From assembly GCA_913055695.1 (NCBI GenBank), contig CAJXKF010000002.1, positions 186,001 to 250,000 on the forward strand: a stretch of 64,000 bases of DNA, read 5' to 3'. The notes beneath the pieces are model-generated. The model saw only the letters and a program-made list of their open reading frames with translations. It made no database searches and had not been told where the DNA came from. Origin of the DNA: an uncultured Methylophaga sp. (lineage in GTDB: Bacteria; Pseudomonadota; Gammaproteobacteria; Nitrosococcales; Methylophagaceae). The translations under genes were made by a program, and so were the position numbers. Within the stretch, counting starts at the first letter, position 1, and every line of letters starts with the position of its first letter. Below, piece by piece: positions 34,935 to 44,342 of this stretch.

Positions 34935-37006
34935 TGGAACTTGATTTTGCCATTGCGACTTTTTTTGAAGAGTCAGCCGAAAACCTGGAACTGATGGAAA
35001 AGGCATTGTTATCGCTGGAGTCTGATGCTGCTGAAGACATCAGTGAAAATCTTAATGCTTTGTTTCGTGCCGTTCACACCATAAAGGGGTCTTCGGGCAT
35101 GTTCGGGTTTGACAGTGTGGTGGCCTTTACTCACGTTCTGGAAAACCTGCTGCAAACCCTGCGCGAACAGAAAAAACCGGTTTCTGCTGAATTAATTACG
35201 GTCCTGTTTGAATCCCGTGATCATATGGAAGCCCTGCTCAATCACTGTCAGCAGAACGACGGTGAGCCGTCTGCGGATCTGACTGCAGAAACGCAAAGAC
35301 TGCTTGTCCGGCTTGAATCAGTCAATCAGGTGCAGGAAGAGGCCGTGAGCGAGCCGATGGCAGCGACACCTGTTCTGACCGGCAATCCTAACTGGCAATT
35401 GTCACTGCGTTTTGATCCGGACAGTTTCCGTGATGGTATGGATCCCTTACCGATACTCAATTATCTGGGTTCTCTGGGTGAAATCAGTTCGGTAGAAACA
35501 GTTGAAAGCCTGCTGCCTGAAATCGACGACTGTGATCTTGAGCACTGCTATCTCGGATTTGAAATCAGCCTGAACAGTCATGCCAGTGAAAAGGACATCA
35601 TCAATACCTTTGCTCATCTGGATGAGTCGGCCTACAGAATATTGCCACCGGGATCACCATTGAGCCTGTATGCCGAGACCTTGTCAGCGCGGGAAACAGA
35701 GACCGGTTTGCTGGATATCTGGGTCAAACAGGGCGCCCTGACCGGGGAAGAAGCGAGCATCATTGCACTCAAAGTAGAGTCGCCGTTCGAATCGGAGGCC
35801 GACGACACGGCTGACAACCAAGCCTCAGCCAACCGTGCAGCAGCGCAAACATCGTCAAAAATGAAAAGCAGCTCACTGCGCGTCGATTCCGACAAACTGG
35901 ATGAACTCATCAATCTTATCGGCGAACTGGTCACCTCAGGGGCTGGGGTAGCGTTGTTGTCCCACGGTAACGGGCCCGTTCAGGAAGCGGTGGCCAATCT
36001 TAATGGTCTGGTGGAAGAAGTTCGTGATGCGGCGCTCAAGCTCAGGATGGTGCAGGTCGCCGGTACCTTCAACCGCTTCAACCGCCTGGTGAGAGACACC
36101 GCAACTTCCATGGGCAAAAAAGTGGAACTGCTGATGTCGGGTGAAGAGACCGAACTCGATAAATCGGTCATCGAACACATCAATGATCCACTCACTCATC
36201 TGGTCAGAAACGCTATCGATCATGGTATCGAAGCCCCGGAAGAGCGACGCGCCAAGGGCAAACCGGAAACCGGTACGCTCAGCCTGTCTGCCTTCCATGA
36301 GGCTGGCTCTATCGTGCTCGAGATCAAGGATGACGGTAAGGGGCTGGATCCGGAATTTATCAGAAAGCGCGCGGTAGAACGGGGGCTCGTCAGTCCCGAT
36401 CAGATGATGAGTCGGGATGAGATATTCCAGCTCATTTTTGAGCCCGGTTTCTCCACCAAGGAGATCGTGACTGATTTGTCTGGCCGGGGCGTGGGCATGG
36501 ATGTGGTCAGGCGCAATATCAATGATCTCAGAGGCAGAATCGAAGTCGAGAGTGAAGTCGATCAGGGGTCGACTTTCCGCATCTACATGCCGCTGACTTT
36601 GGCGATTATTGACGGTTTTCTCATTGGGGTGGGGGATGAACGTTTTGTCCTGCCGCTGGAGAGTGTTGAGGAGTGTGTGGCACTGGACGCTGCCTTGGTC
36701 AAGGCAAATAAAAACGGTGCTTATATCAATCTTCGTGAACAGGTTTTGCCGCTTGTCGATTTGAAACAGACATTTGACATCCAGGGTGTCGACAGCCGGC
36801 GGAAAAGCGTGGTCGTGATTCACAACGCTGGATGTCGAGTGGGGGTGATTGTAGATAAGTTACTGGGCGAACTGCAGACAGTTATCAAGCCTTTGGGGCC
36901 GGTGTTCAAGCGGCTCTCAGGCGTCACCGGTTCAACAATTATGGCAGACGGAGAGGTTGCGCTTATTCTCGATATCGAGGCACTGGCGTCGCCCGAAAAT
37001 CTTTGA
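34934..37006 (+). CDS. cheA: Chemotaxis histidine kinase CheA
   Basis: The 690-residue kinase has an N-terminal Hpt (phosphorylated His in FRAVHTIKGSSGMFGF), an intermediate region (residues 150-290), a dimerisation helix pair (about 300-365), an HATPase with DPLTHLVRNAIDHGIE, DDGKGLDP and GRGVGMDVV, and a CheW-like regulatory domain at the C-terminus. A canonical CheY-binding P2 domain is not obvious. AGGAGGT sits ahead of its ATG. Translationally it overlaps the STAS gene. Confidence 0.95.
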   Translation: MELDFAIATFFEESAENLELMEKALLSLESDAAEDISENLNALFRAVHTIKGSSGMFGFDSVVAFTHVLENLLQTLREQKKPVSAELITVLFESRDHMEALLNHCQQNDGEPSADLTAETQRLLVRLESVNQVQEEAVSEPMAATPVLTGNPNWQLSLRFDPDSFRDGMDPLPILNYLGSLGEISSVETVESLLPEIDDCDLEHCYLGFEISLNSHASEKDIINTFAHLDESAYRILPPGSPLSLYAETLSARETETGLLDIWVKQGALTGEEASIIALKVESPFESEADDTADNQASANRAAAQTSSKMKSSSLRVDSDKLDELINLIGELVTSGAGVALLSHGNGPVQEAVANLNGLVEEVRDAALKLRMVQVAGTFNRFNRLVRDTATSMGKKVELLMSGEETELDKSVIEHINDPLTHLVRNAIDHGIEAPEERRAKGKPETGTLSLSAFHEAGSIVLEIKDDGKGLDPEFIRKRAVERGLVSPDQMMSRDEIFQLIFEPGFSTKEIVTDLSGRGVGMDVVRRNINDLRGRIEVESEVDQGSTFRIYMPLTLAIIDGFLIGVGDERFVLPLESVEECVALDAALVKANKNGAYINLREQVLPLVDLKQTFDIQGVDSRRKSVVVIHNAGCRVGVIVDKLLGELQTVIKPLGPVFKRLSGVTGSTIMADGEVALILDIEALASPENL

Positions 37007-37033
37007 TTTCAGCATTATTCAAGAGAAATTAAC

Positions 37034-38650
37034 ATGTTAAAAAATATCAAAATCAGCGTAAAACTTATCGCATCATTTCTGCTGGTATGTCTTATTACTG
37101 CGGCAGTCGGCTTTATGGGGCTGTCGAATATGAAAAAACTCAATCATGCAGCCGATGAGCTTTATCAAAATGAGTTACTGGGGGTCAGCTATATAAAAGA
37201 GGCCAATGTTAACTTGATTTCTTTGGGCCGTTCTCTGCGAAATGCTGTGCTGGCCAACACCTCAGATGAGCGGACACGCTCAATCAATAATATCGAAAAA
37301 CAACTGGCAACATTGAAATCCAATATTGCCAAAGCGCAGCCGCTTTATGCCACGGCTGATGCTCAAGCACTGTTTGCTGATTTGAACAAACAGGTTGAGC
37401 TTTATGAAGCGGGTATTGAAACAGCAAAAACCTATGTCAGAAATGAAGCACTGACAGAGAGCCGTCAGTCGGTGGAATTCATTAAAACTGACTTAAGAAG
37501 TAGTGCGGATAATCTTGATCAAATGATGACGCAGTTGTCAGTGATTAAGGAAAAAAATGCGGCGGATGCATCTGACTACACTACCGAGCTGTATCAGAGC
37601 AGTAGCGCGATTATGATGACGCTGGTTGTGGTCGGCATTATCGCCGGGCTGGTACTGGGCTTTGTGATTTCACGCTCAATCAGTCGTCCTCTGGGGGAAG
37701 CTGTTTTTGCTGCACAATCGATTTCTCAGGGGGATCTGACTGCCGATCTGAAAGTCGATGGCAAAGACGAAGTGGGTCAGTTGATGGCCGCGATGAAAGA
37801 GATGGTTGGCAAGCTGTCCCAGGTCGTGGGTGATGTCAATAGCGCCAGCAGTGCATTGGCGAGTGCATCTGAAGAGGTCTCTTCTACTTCACAGAATCTG
37901 AGCCAGGGTACCAGTCAACAGGCGGCCAGCGTGGAAGAAACTACTGCTTCTGTCGAGCAGATGTCAGCCTCTATCGAACAGAACACCGAGAACGCCCGAG
38001 TCACTGATGGCATGGCCAGCAAAGCGGCCAAGGAAGCCCAGCAGGGCGGTGATGCAGTCGCTAAAACTGTGGCTGCCATGCGCTCTATTGCTGAAAAAAT
38101 CAGCATCATTGATGACATCGCTTATCAGACTAATCTGCTGGCACTGAATGCAGCGATTGAAGCAGCCCGTGCCGGCGAGCATGGTAAAGGCTTTGCCGTT
38201 GTTGCTGCTGAAGTGAGAAAACTGGCAGAACGCAGCCAGGTCGCTTCTCAGGAGATTGGCGAAGTGGCGCAAGGCAGTGTCGCCGTGGCGGAAGAGGCCG
38301 GTAAGCTGCTGCAGGAAATGGTGCCATCGATTCAGAAATCGGCTGAACTGATTCAGGAAATCAGTGCCGCGTCAGCGGAACAGGCCACCGGTGCAAGCCA
38401 GATCAATACTGCGATGGAACAGCTGACTGCCGTCACCCAGGAAAGTGCTTCAGCATCAGAGCAGTTGGCTTCGACTTCGGAAGAGATGAGCAGTCAGGCA
38501 CTGGAACTGCAGGAACTGATGTCTTTCTTCCGGCTGGCTTCCGGCAACACACAAAAAGCCGCTAAAAAGTCATTGAAAAAAGTAGATATCAATGAAGTTG
38601 ATAGCGACGATTATGATGCCGCTGGCAATGCAGATTTCGTCCGCTTTTAA
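37034..38650 (+). CDS. Methyl-accepting chemotaxis protein
   Basis: The 538-residue receptor has two membrane helices (about residues 10-30 and 190-212) around a four-helix-bundle periplasmic domain, a HAMP domain (about 213-265) and a long signalling hairpin with the tip [43 protein letters not shown]. The C-terminus has no NWETF-type pentapeptide (it ends ADFVRF). Methylation heptads are likely on the two helices. Confidence 0.95.
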   Translation: MLKNIKISVKLIASFLLVCLITAAVGFMGLSNMKKLNHAADELYQNELLGVSYIKEANVNLISLGRSLRNAVLANTSDERTRSINNIEKQLATLKSNIAKAQPLYATADAQALFADLNKQVELYEAGIETAKTYVRNEALTESRQSVEFIKTDLRSSADNLDQMMTQLSVIKEKNAADASDYTTELYQSSSAIMMTLVVVGIIAGLVLGFVISRSISRPLGEAVFAAQSISQGDLTADLKVDGKDEVGQLMAAMKEMVGKLSQVVGDVNSASSALASASEEVSSTSQNLSQGTSQQAASVEETTASVEQMSASIEQNTENARVTDGMASKAAKEAQQGGDAVAKTVAAMRSIAEKISIIDDIAYQTNLLALNAAIEAARAGEHGKGFAVVAAEVRKLAERSQVASQEIGEVAQGSVAVAEEAGKLLQEMVPSIQKSAELIQEISAASAEQATGASQINTAMEQLTAVTQESASASEQLASTSEEMSSQALELQELMSFFRLASGNTQKAAKKSLKKVDINEVDSDDYDAAGNADFVRF

Positions 38651-38665
38651 TTGGCGAGAATAACG

Positions 38666-39220
38666 ATGAACACAGCAAATTTAGCCACTGCCCTGGAAAC
38701 AGGGCAGGATAAAAGCTTCGAAGAGCAGTATCTGACATTCCGGCTGGATAATGAGATGTATGCTTTTTCGATTAGTCATGTCAAAGAGATCCTGGAATAT
38801 CAGAAGGTCACCCATGTACCGATGATGCCGGATTTTATTCAGGGCGTGATCAACCTGCGTGGTGAAGTGGTCCCGGTAGTCAATCTGTCAAAACGGTTTG
38901 AACTCGATGGCGGTGATATCACCAAGCGTACCTGTATTGTGATTATCGAGGTCGAGACCAGCCAGCTTGCTCAGGATATTGGCGTGGTGGTTGATAGTGT
39001 CTCTGAAGTACTGGATATCGACGCTCAGGAAATGCGCCAGTCACCGAGCTTCGGTACCAGTATCAATACCCGGTTCATTGAAGCCATGGCGCGTCATAAT
39101 GATGGCTTTGTGATTATCCTGGATCATTCCCAGGTTCTCTCAGTCGATCAGATTGCCAGCCTCACTGAAATGACAGCATCGCTGGAACAGGTGGGTAACC
39201 ATGCACATGCAGCAGTCTGA
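38666..39220 (+). CDS. cheW: CheW coupling protein
   Basis: The 184-residue protein has the CheW fold with LTFRLDNEMYAFSI, VPMMPDFIQGVINLRGEVVPVVNL and RTCIVIIEVE, which couples receptors to CheA. The start is ATG 38666; a TTG 15 bases earlier has no better site. The stop overlaps the cheR start by 20 bases. Confidence 0.92.
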   Translation: MNTANLATALETGQDKSFEEQYLTFRLDNEMYAFSISHVKEILEYQKVTHVPMMPDFIQGVINLRGEVVPVVNLSKRFELDGGDITKRTCIVIIEVETSQLAQDIGVVVDSVSEVLDIDAQEMRQSPSFGTSINTRFIEAMARHNDGFVIILDHSQVLSVDQIASLTEMTASLEQVGNHAHAAV

Positions 39221-40082
39221 AACACAGGCACAATACGAACAGCTGAAAAAGCTGGCCATCAGTGACAATGATTTTGAACTGATACGAAACTGGATTTATG
39301 AAGTGGCCGGGATCACACTGACCCCGGCCAAAAAGAATCTGGTCAGCGGGCGGTTGGGCAAGCGGGTACAGGAGCTCGGCTACAGCACATTCGGTGACTA
39401 TATACGCCCGATTATTACAGTTCGACCCGGTGATACAGCGGCAGTGCAGGAGCGCCAGTATGCGATCAATGCCCTCACCACTAATGAAACCTATTTTTTC
39501 CGTGAACCGGCCCATTTTGATTTCCTGCGTGATGTGATCGTTCCGCAGTGGCAGGGCAGCGAAGCAAGACGGATCTGGAGTGCTGCCAGTTCTTCTGGCG
39601 AAGAGGCCTATACCGCAGCCATGGTTCTGTCGATGGCTTTGTCTAAGAATCAATGGTCTATCGTCGGTACTGATATTAATTCAGAGGTGGTGAACCAGGC
39701 GGGCAAAGCACTTTATCCACTCAGCCGTGCTGAGAAGATTCCCTCTCAGTACCTGAAAGCCTATTGTCTGAGAGGGATTGGCAAGATGGATGGCCTGTTT
39801 CAGATTACGCCTAAAGTCAAAAGCCGGGTCAGTTTTAAAACCGCCAACATTACTCAGGACCAGACTTCATTAGGACATTTTGATTTAATTATGCTGCGTA
39901 ATGTATTGATTTATTTTGATAAAGAAGCCAAGCAAAGGGTGCTGGACAACCTGGTTAAACGGCTAAAACCCGGCGGGTATCTGTTTATTGGTCATGCTGA
40001 GAGTCTCAATGGTCTCGACTATGATTTGAAAATGATTAAAACCTCCATTTATCAACGCCCGGCAGAGAAATCAGGGCGATGA
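39201..40082 (+). CDS. cheR: Chemotaxis protein methyltransferase CheR
   Basis: The 293-residue enzyme methylates receptor glutamates using S-adenosylmethionine. It has the N-terminal helical domain with LVSGRLGKRVQELG, then TTNETYFFREP, the SAM site IWSAASSSGEEAYTAAM, IVGTDINSEVV and MLRNVLIYFD. The start overlaps cheW by 20 bases, and cheB begins within its last codon region (ATGA). Confidence 0.95.
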   Translation: MHMQQSETQAQYEQLKKLAISDNDFELIRNWIYEVAGITLTPAKKNLVSGRLGKRVQELGYSTFGDYIRPIITVRPGDTAAVQERQYAINALTTNETYFFREPAHFDFLRDVIVPQWQGSEARRIWSAASSSGEEAYTAAMVLSMALSKNQWSIVGTDINSEVVNQAGKALYPLSRAEKIPSQYLKAYCLRGIGKMDGLFQITPKVKSRVSFKTANITQDQTSLGHFDLIMLRNVLIYFDKEAKQRVLDNLVKRLKPGGYLFIGHAESLNGLDYDLKMIKTSIYQRPAEKSGR

Positions 40083-41155
40083 GTAACAAGATTAAAGTCC
40101 TGGTCGTGGATGACTCGGCAGTGGTCAGACAAGTCCTGAAAAGTTTGCTTGAAACACAGACCGATATTGAAGTAATCGGTACAGCTGTCGACCCGATTTT
40201 TGCGATGACGCGGATGCAGCGGGCCTGGCCGGATGTCATCCTGCTCGACATTGAAATGCCCAGAATGGACGGGCTCAGTTTTCTCAAAAAAATCATGGCT
40301 GAACGGCCAACGCCGGTCATCATGTGCTCCACTCACACCGAGAAAGGCGCAGAAGTCACTATCGAAGCCATGCGGCTTGGCGCAGTGAGCTTTATCACCA
40401 AACCCAAGCTCAATTCAAAAGCGGTGATGGAGGAAACGGCAGCCGATATCGCTCAGCTTGTCAGAGCGGCAGCCAAAGCGAAACTGGGTAATATCGTTCG
40501 CAGGGAAACAGCCTCTGGCAGAGCAGAATCCAAGTCACAAGCGCCGGTAGCGCATGGTGGCACTGCCGATATTATTGCCATCGGTGCCTCTACCGGCGGT
40601 ACTCAGGCGATTGAATATCTGCTGACACAACTGCCTGCCAGCTTACCGGGTATCGTGATTGTTCAGCATATGCCTGAGCATTTCACCCATCTGTTTGCTA
40701 ATCGTCTGGACAGTAAAAGCCGGTTGCAGGTCAAAGAAGCAGAGCATGGTGACAAGGTGCTGCCGGGAATGGTTCTTATTGCGCCGGGAGGCAAACATAT
40801 GGAACTGAAAAGGGCGGCTAAGCATTTTCAGATTGAGATCCATGACAAGCCGCCGGTAAACCGGCATAAACCGTCTGTTGATGTGATGTTTGCGTCACTC
40901 TGTCGACAAGCGACAGCACAACAGAAAATCCATGCCTATCTGTTAACCGGCATGGGCGATGATGGCGCCAGAGGCTTGCTTGAATTATTCAAATTGGGCG
41001 CTTTCACTGTTGCCCAGGATGAGGCGACTTCGGTGGTCTATGGCATGCCTAAAGCTGCGGTGACTTTGGGGGCTGCGTCAAAAATATTGCCACTGCCTGC
41101 AATTCTGGGACAAATCAGAAATACCGCTGTTCGTGCCGGCAGCATGGCATCCTGA
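40079..41155 (+). CDS. cheB: Chemotaxis protein-glutamate methylesterase CheB
   Basis: The 358-residue enzyme removes the methyl groups added by CheR. It has a receiver (residues 5-125, Asp in ILLDIEMPRMDG) and a methylesterase domain with the triad Ser in IGASTGGTQ, His in VQHMPEHFT and Asp in MGDDGARG. It ends the operon; a strong terminator follows. Confidence 0.95.
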   Translation: MSNKIKVLVVDDSAVVRQVLKSLLETQTDIEVIGTAVDPIFAMTRMQRAWPDVILLDIEMPRMDGLSFLKKIMAERPTPVIMCSTHTEKGAEVTIEAMRLGAVSFITKPKLNSKAVMEETAADIAQLVRAAAKAKLGNIVRRETASGRAESKSQAPVAHGGTADIIAIGASTGGTQAIEYLLTQLPASLPGIVIVQHMPEHFTHLFANRLDSKSRLQVKEAEHGDKVLPGMVLIAPGGKHMELKRAAKHFQIEIHDKPPVNRHKPSVDVMFASLCRQATAQQKIHAYLLTGMGDDGARGLLELFKLGAFTVAQDEATSVVYGMPKAAVTLGAASKILPLPAILGQIRNTAVRAGSMAS

Positions 41156-41167
41156 ACATACTGCGTC

Positions 41168-41198
41168 CCCCAAAGCCAGAGAGAGTCTGGCTTTGGGG
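41168..41198. terminator. Terminator after cheB (also serves ectD)
   Basis: CCCCAAAGCCAGA and TCTGGCTTTGGGG form a 13-bp stem with a five-base loop. It lies between converging genes. A weak TTATT tract follows on the plus strand. Confidence 0.8.
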
Positions 41199-41208
41199 CT
41201 TATTGTAT

Positions 41209-42111
41209 CTAGTCTTTATTCACTGGCTTCAACGGTGCCTGGTCGGCACTGGAAAGATACTCTGGACGCGGTTTCAGGCCACTGTATGGCGTCGTTACTC
41301 TATTTTCCACGCTGTTATAGACCATCATCAGTACTGAGCGCGGCCAGGGTGACAGATTATCAGGCGAGCCATGCAGCAGGTTGCATTCATGTATTACCAG
41401 GGTGCCCGGCTTGCCCTTGATGGAAACCAGCCCGTTATCTTTCAGGATCTGCTGAATACTCTCTGGTTCCGGCACACCCGCCACCTGTTTTTTGAGTGAC
41501 TTCTGGTGGTTGTTTAACTCAGTAGTGCCCTGACAGGAGACGTATTTTTTATGGGAGCCCGGCACAACATATAAAGGACCGTTGAATTCGGTGTTTTCAT
41601 CGAGCATCAGCCAGACCGTTACGGCACGCATTCTGGGCATACCGTCTTCAACATGCCAGGTTTCAAAGTCAGAGTGCCAGGAAAATGATTTGCCTCTGAA
41701 AGCCGGTTTGATGTTGAGCCTTGATTGCATCAGATAGGCTTCTGATCCAAGCAACTGATGAACTATCTCTAAGATCCGCTGATCACGTGAGAATCGGTCC
41801 ATTAAATCACTATGTTGATGCAGGGCGAACATGCTCCTGAGTTCATGGCTGTCAGGTTCAGTCACCAACTCTTCACGACCCGCCATTGACTGTTTCATCC
41901 GGCTGATTTCGTCTAACAGCGGTGCCACCATCTCCGGCATGAAATCGGGCAGGGTGATAAATCCGTCCTGTTCAAACTGCTGCAACTGATGCTGATTCAG
42001 GGCATTCGGACTAATGGGCTCGCTGTAGTCGTAAATAACGGGATCCAGTCGCTCCAGAATTTCCTCTCGTTTTCCGACTCTGGATGGATAGCAATCCTGT
42101 GCAGCTTTCAT
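41209..42111 (-). CDS. ectD: Ectoine hydroxylase
   Basis: The 300-residue enzyme is an Fe(II)/2-oxoglutarate dioxygenase that turns ectoine into 5-hydroxyectoine, an osmolyte. The family motif FSWHSDFETWHVEDGMPRMRAVT is present, with His and Asp of the HxD as iron ligands, and a later His in HECNLLHGSPDNLSPWPRS. Length is normal. A GGAGG site precedes the ATG. ectABC is not adjacent, so it stands alone. Confidence 0.96.
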   Translation of the reverse strand: MKAAQDCYPSRVGKREEILERLDPVIYDYSEPISPNALNQHQLQQFEQDGFITLPDFMPEMVAPLLDEISRMKQSMAGREELVTEPDSHELRSMFALHQHSDLMDRFSRDQRILEIVHQLLGSEAYLMQSRLNIKPAFRGKSFSWHSDFETWHVEDGMPRMRAVTVWLMLDENTEFNGPLYVVPGSHKKYVSCQGTTELNNHQKSLKKQVAGVPEPESIQQILKDNGLVSIKGKPGTLVIHECNLLHGSPDNLSPWPRSVLMMVYNSVENRVTTPYSGLKPRPEYLSSADQAPLKPVNKD

Positions 42112-42420
42112 GTTATCCCTCCTTTTCCAGTAAGGCTAAAAACTTAATTTCTATCGGACTTGCTACTGGTTTCAGCCTAACAAACAAAATTATGAATTTT
42201 AACTACCTGTTTGAGCGGCAAGAGGGGAAGGAAATCCTGGGGAAAAACGGCGGATTGAAATTATTTGTTTGAAATACAAAAAGCTATAAGCCAACTCAGC
42301 AATTGAGCAGACAAAAAGCCGTATTCAATCGCCAAAATCATCTTTCAGAACGGGAAACATTGACGTGAAACAAGGGAAAGATTCACTGCAATGCAAAAGA
42401 GGGTATGGTGAGAAGTTTCT
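42112..42420. other. Upstream region of ectD
   Basis: About 300 bases of AT-rich DNA with no gene that I can support. It must contain the ectD promoter but I cannot pin down a convincing -10/-35 pair. Confidence 0.4.
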
Positions 42421-42496
42421 TGGTGGGTGCTGAGGGGTTCGAACCCCCGACCCTCGCCTTGTAAGGGCGATGCTCTCCCAGCTGAGCTAAGCACCC
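42421..42496 (-). tRNA. tRNA-Val (anticodon UAC)
   Basis: On the minus strand the sequence starts GGGTGCT, which pairs with AGCACCC before the discriminator A and an encoded CCA. The anticodon loop is CTTACAA with the anticodon TAC. The T-loop TTCGAAC and D-loop AGCTGGGAGA are standard. It closely resembles tRNA-Val of other gammaproteobacteria. Single gene, no other tRNA near it. Confidence 0.97.
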
Positions 42497-42704
42497 CAAG
42501 AAAGCGTGGCATTCTACAAGATCTTTTCAGAATGTGAAGCCTTTGTTTCAGTTTTTTTGGAAACTAATGGAGAAATAGGGGCTTAGCAATGTTGAATCAG
42601 CCTTAACAACAGAAAAAAGGGGAGTCCGGCGCATCACTGCGATTCCGTCCCTCTCCCTGACTATCCAACATCACTCGGCTTCTGCTTGAGCTGCTGATAC
42701 GCAG

Positions 42705-43139
42705 TCAGGCTACCACCCGGCAGAATTCACCGTCCCATTTAAACAGATAAGGTGTAATGTGCTGATGTAATTCAAGGTGCTCTTGCCACCAGCTTTTGAA
42801 CTGTTCGAATAATGTCTGCGTCTGGTGGTCGAGATTTTTGACATCGCAGATATCGAGCAGGGAATTAAGCAGTGCTTCCGCGTGCTGCTCATATGCTGCA
42901 ACTTGCGGTGCTTCATGCTGACGCAGAATCAGCAGTTCGGTTTTGAAATGCAACTGCAACTGTGAGTAGAGCATCATCAGGTGTTTGATAAGGTTGCTTT
43001 CCTCACCTTTGATCGACAGGTAATAAATAGAGTTGATGCTGGCCAGAATAGCGCGATGCTGTTCGTCAATGATTTCTTTGTCTTGCTCAAACTCCTGATG
43101 CCAGCTGAGCAGCATGGGTGTTTTTTTGTTCTGGGTCAT
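42705..43139 (-). CDS. Hemerythrin-like protein
   Basis: The 144-residue protein has the bacteriohemerythrin four-helix pattern: LSWHQEFEQDKEIIDEQHRAI, HFKTELLILRQHEAPQVAAYEQHAEALL and a final WWQEHLELHQHI. Canonical proteins have His-x3-His after the YP motif and a C-terminal HxxxxD. Here the first His of the pair is Tyr and the last Asp is Gln or shifted. The di-iron site may therefore be altered. No fusion or partner gene is seen. Confidence 0.75.
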   Translation of the reverse strand: MTQNKKTPMLLSWHQEFEQDKEIIDEQHRAILASINSIYYLSIKGEESNLIKHLMMLYSQLQLHFKTELLILRQHEAPQVAAYEQHAEALLNSLLDICDVKNLDHQTQTLFEQFKSWWQEHLELHQHITPYLFKWDGEFCRVVA

Positions 43140-43267
43140 GTCTTGCGCTCACAAGGTTGTGAGTAAATTTTGCGCTTGTGAATGTTTGTATTATGTGACC
43201 CAGTTAACAGAATAAATAAGGGAGACCAATAATTGCTGATCTCCCCCTTAATTCTGAATCGGCTGGA

Positions 43268-44011
43268 TTAACGAAGGGTCCGGCTGAACAGATTCAGAGC
43301 CAGCTGATAACCTATCATGGCTGTCTGCGCATCATAGCGACCACCATCGCCTTCATCACGCATAAAGGCATGTTCTGCATTGAATTCATGCCAGGTGAAG
43401 GTGATATTTGTCTGATTCAGCATATTGTGGATTTTATCCAGGCCCTCACGCGGTACGTGGTTGTCCTGTTTACCCCAGATCATCAGCAGTTCACCCTTGA
43501 TATCGTCGAGGCGTTCCATGCTGTGCTGGCCCGGTTTGTTAGGGATTTTCTGGATGTGCAGATCGGTGGCATAAAAACAGGCTGTGCCTTTGACTTCCGG
43601 TTGTAAAGCGGCGCGAAAGGCCAGATGACCACCAATGCAGTAACCCATAGCGCCGATGTGACCGTTGCTCCAGGGCTGGGTTTTGACATACTCAATCATC
43701 GCGACATTATCTGAATCGTATCCCTGCACATCCTTGGCTTCTTTATCAGCATTGCCTTTGTCACGACCGGCATCATCATAGCCCAGCACTGTGCCGATGG
43801 GGTTCAGTTCATGGAAGACTTCCGGCACCAGCACGGCATAACCATGGCTTGCCATCAGACGGGCTGCACGCTCAATCGGCCCGGTTTGCTGGAAGATTTC
43901 AGAATAAAACAGAATGACCGGGTAACTGCCGTCGCCAACCGGACGGTGAATATAGGTGCGCATCACACCGGTGGGAGTATCCAGATCAACAAAATCGCTT
44001 TGAATTTTCAT
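43268..44011 (-). CDS. Dienelactone hydrolase family protein
   Basis: The 247-residue alpha/beta hydrolase has the DLH triad: Cys in GYCIGGHLAF, Asp in IWGKQDNHVP and His in AEHAFMRD. Dienelactone hydrolases open cyclic enol-lactones; many relatives act on other esters. ATG 44011 (MKIQSDF) is preferred over an earlier ATG at 44047 since the extra residues look like non-conserved leader, but the ribosome site is weak at both. Confidence 0.85.
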   Translation of the reverse strand: MKIQSDFVDLDTPTGVMRTYIHRPVGDGSYPVILFYSEIFQQTGPIERAARLMASHGYAVLVPEVFHELNPIGTVLGYDDAGRDKGNADKEAKDVQGYDSDNVAMIEYVKTQPWSNGHIGAMGYCIGGHLAFRAALQPEVKGTACFYATDLHIQKIPNKPGQHSMERLDDIKGELLMIWGKQDNHVPREGLDKIHNMLNQTNITFTWHEFNAEHAFMRDEGDGGRYDAQTAMIGYQLALNLFSRTLR

Positions 44012-44266
44012 AGTGGTCAGCTTCTTTTGAGTCAAAAAAGAAAGCAATTGTACATTGTCTGGCCGGATCTCAGCAGTGTGGCCTCAATCAGAATCAGTCA
44101 CAGAGGATAGGAGAAAGCCCTGTTTTACTTCATAATAGGCGGCTTTAACTTGTGCTTGAATAGTTGCCGGGCAATGAACTCGCGCCGCTTGCCTGTGTCT
44201 GATTCTGAGTTTTTATCAGCGCAGCATGCAGACGGTTGGAACATCATTATAAGTGCTGGTTTACCC

Positions 44267-44293
44267 TGATAATAGAAATGAGTATCATTATCA
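44267..44293 (+). promoter_or_regulatory. Fur box of the iron-uptake operon
   Basis: TGATAAT (44267) and ATTATCA (44287) form an inverted repeat, and the 19 bases ending ATGAGTATCATTATC match the Fur consensus at 14 positions by my hand alignment. It lies 50-75 bases before the first gene of the Fe(III) ABC operon. Confidence 0.75.
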
Positions 44294-44342
44294 TGAGTGT
44301 CCTTATCTTTTAGACCTATCGCAACTCCAGGAGACAATTACG

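Noticed and set aside
35936-36823. 295-codon minus-strand frame inside cheA
   Set aside because: It is a shadow of the cheA frame; the CheA motifs on the other strand are unambiguous.
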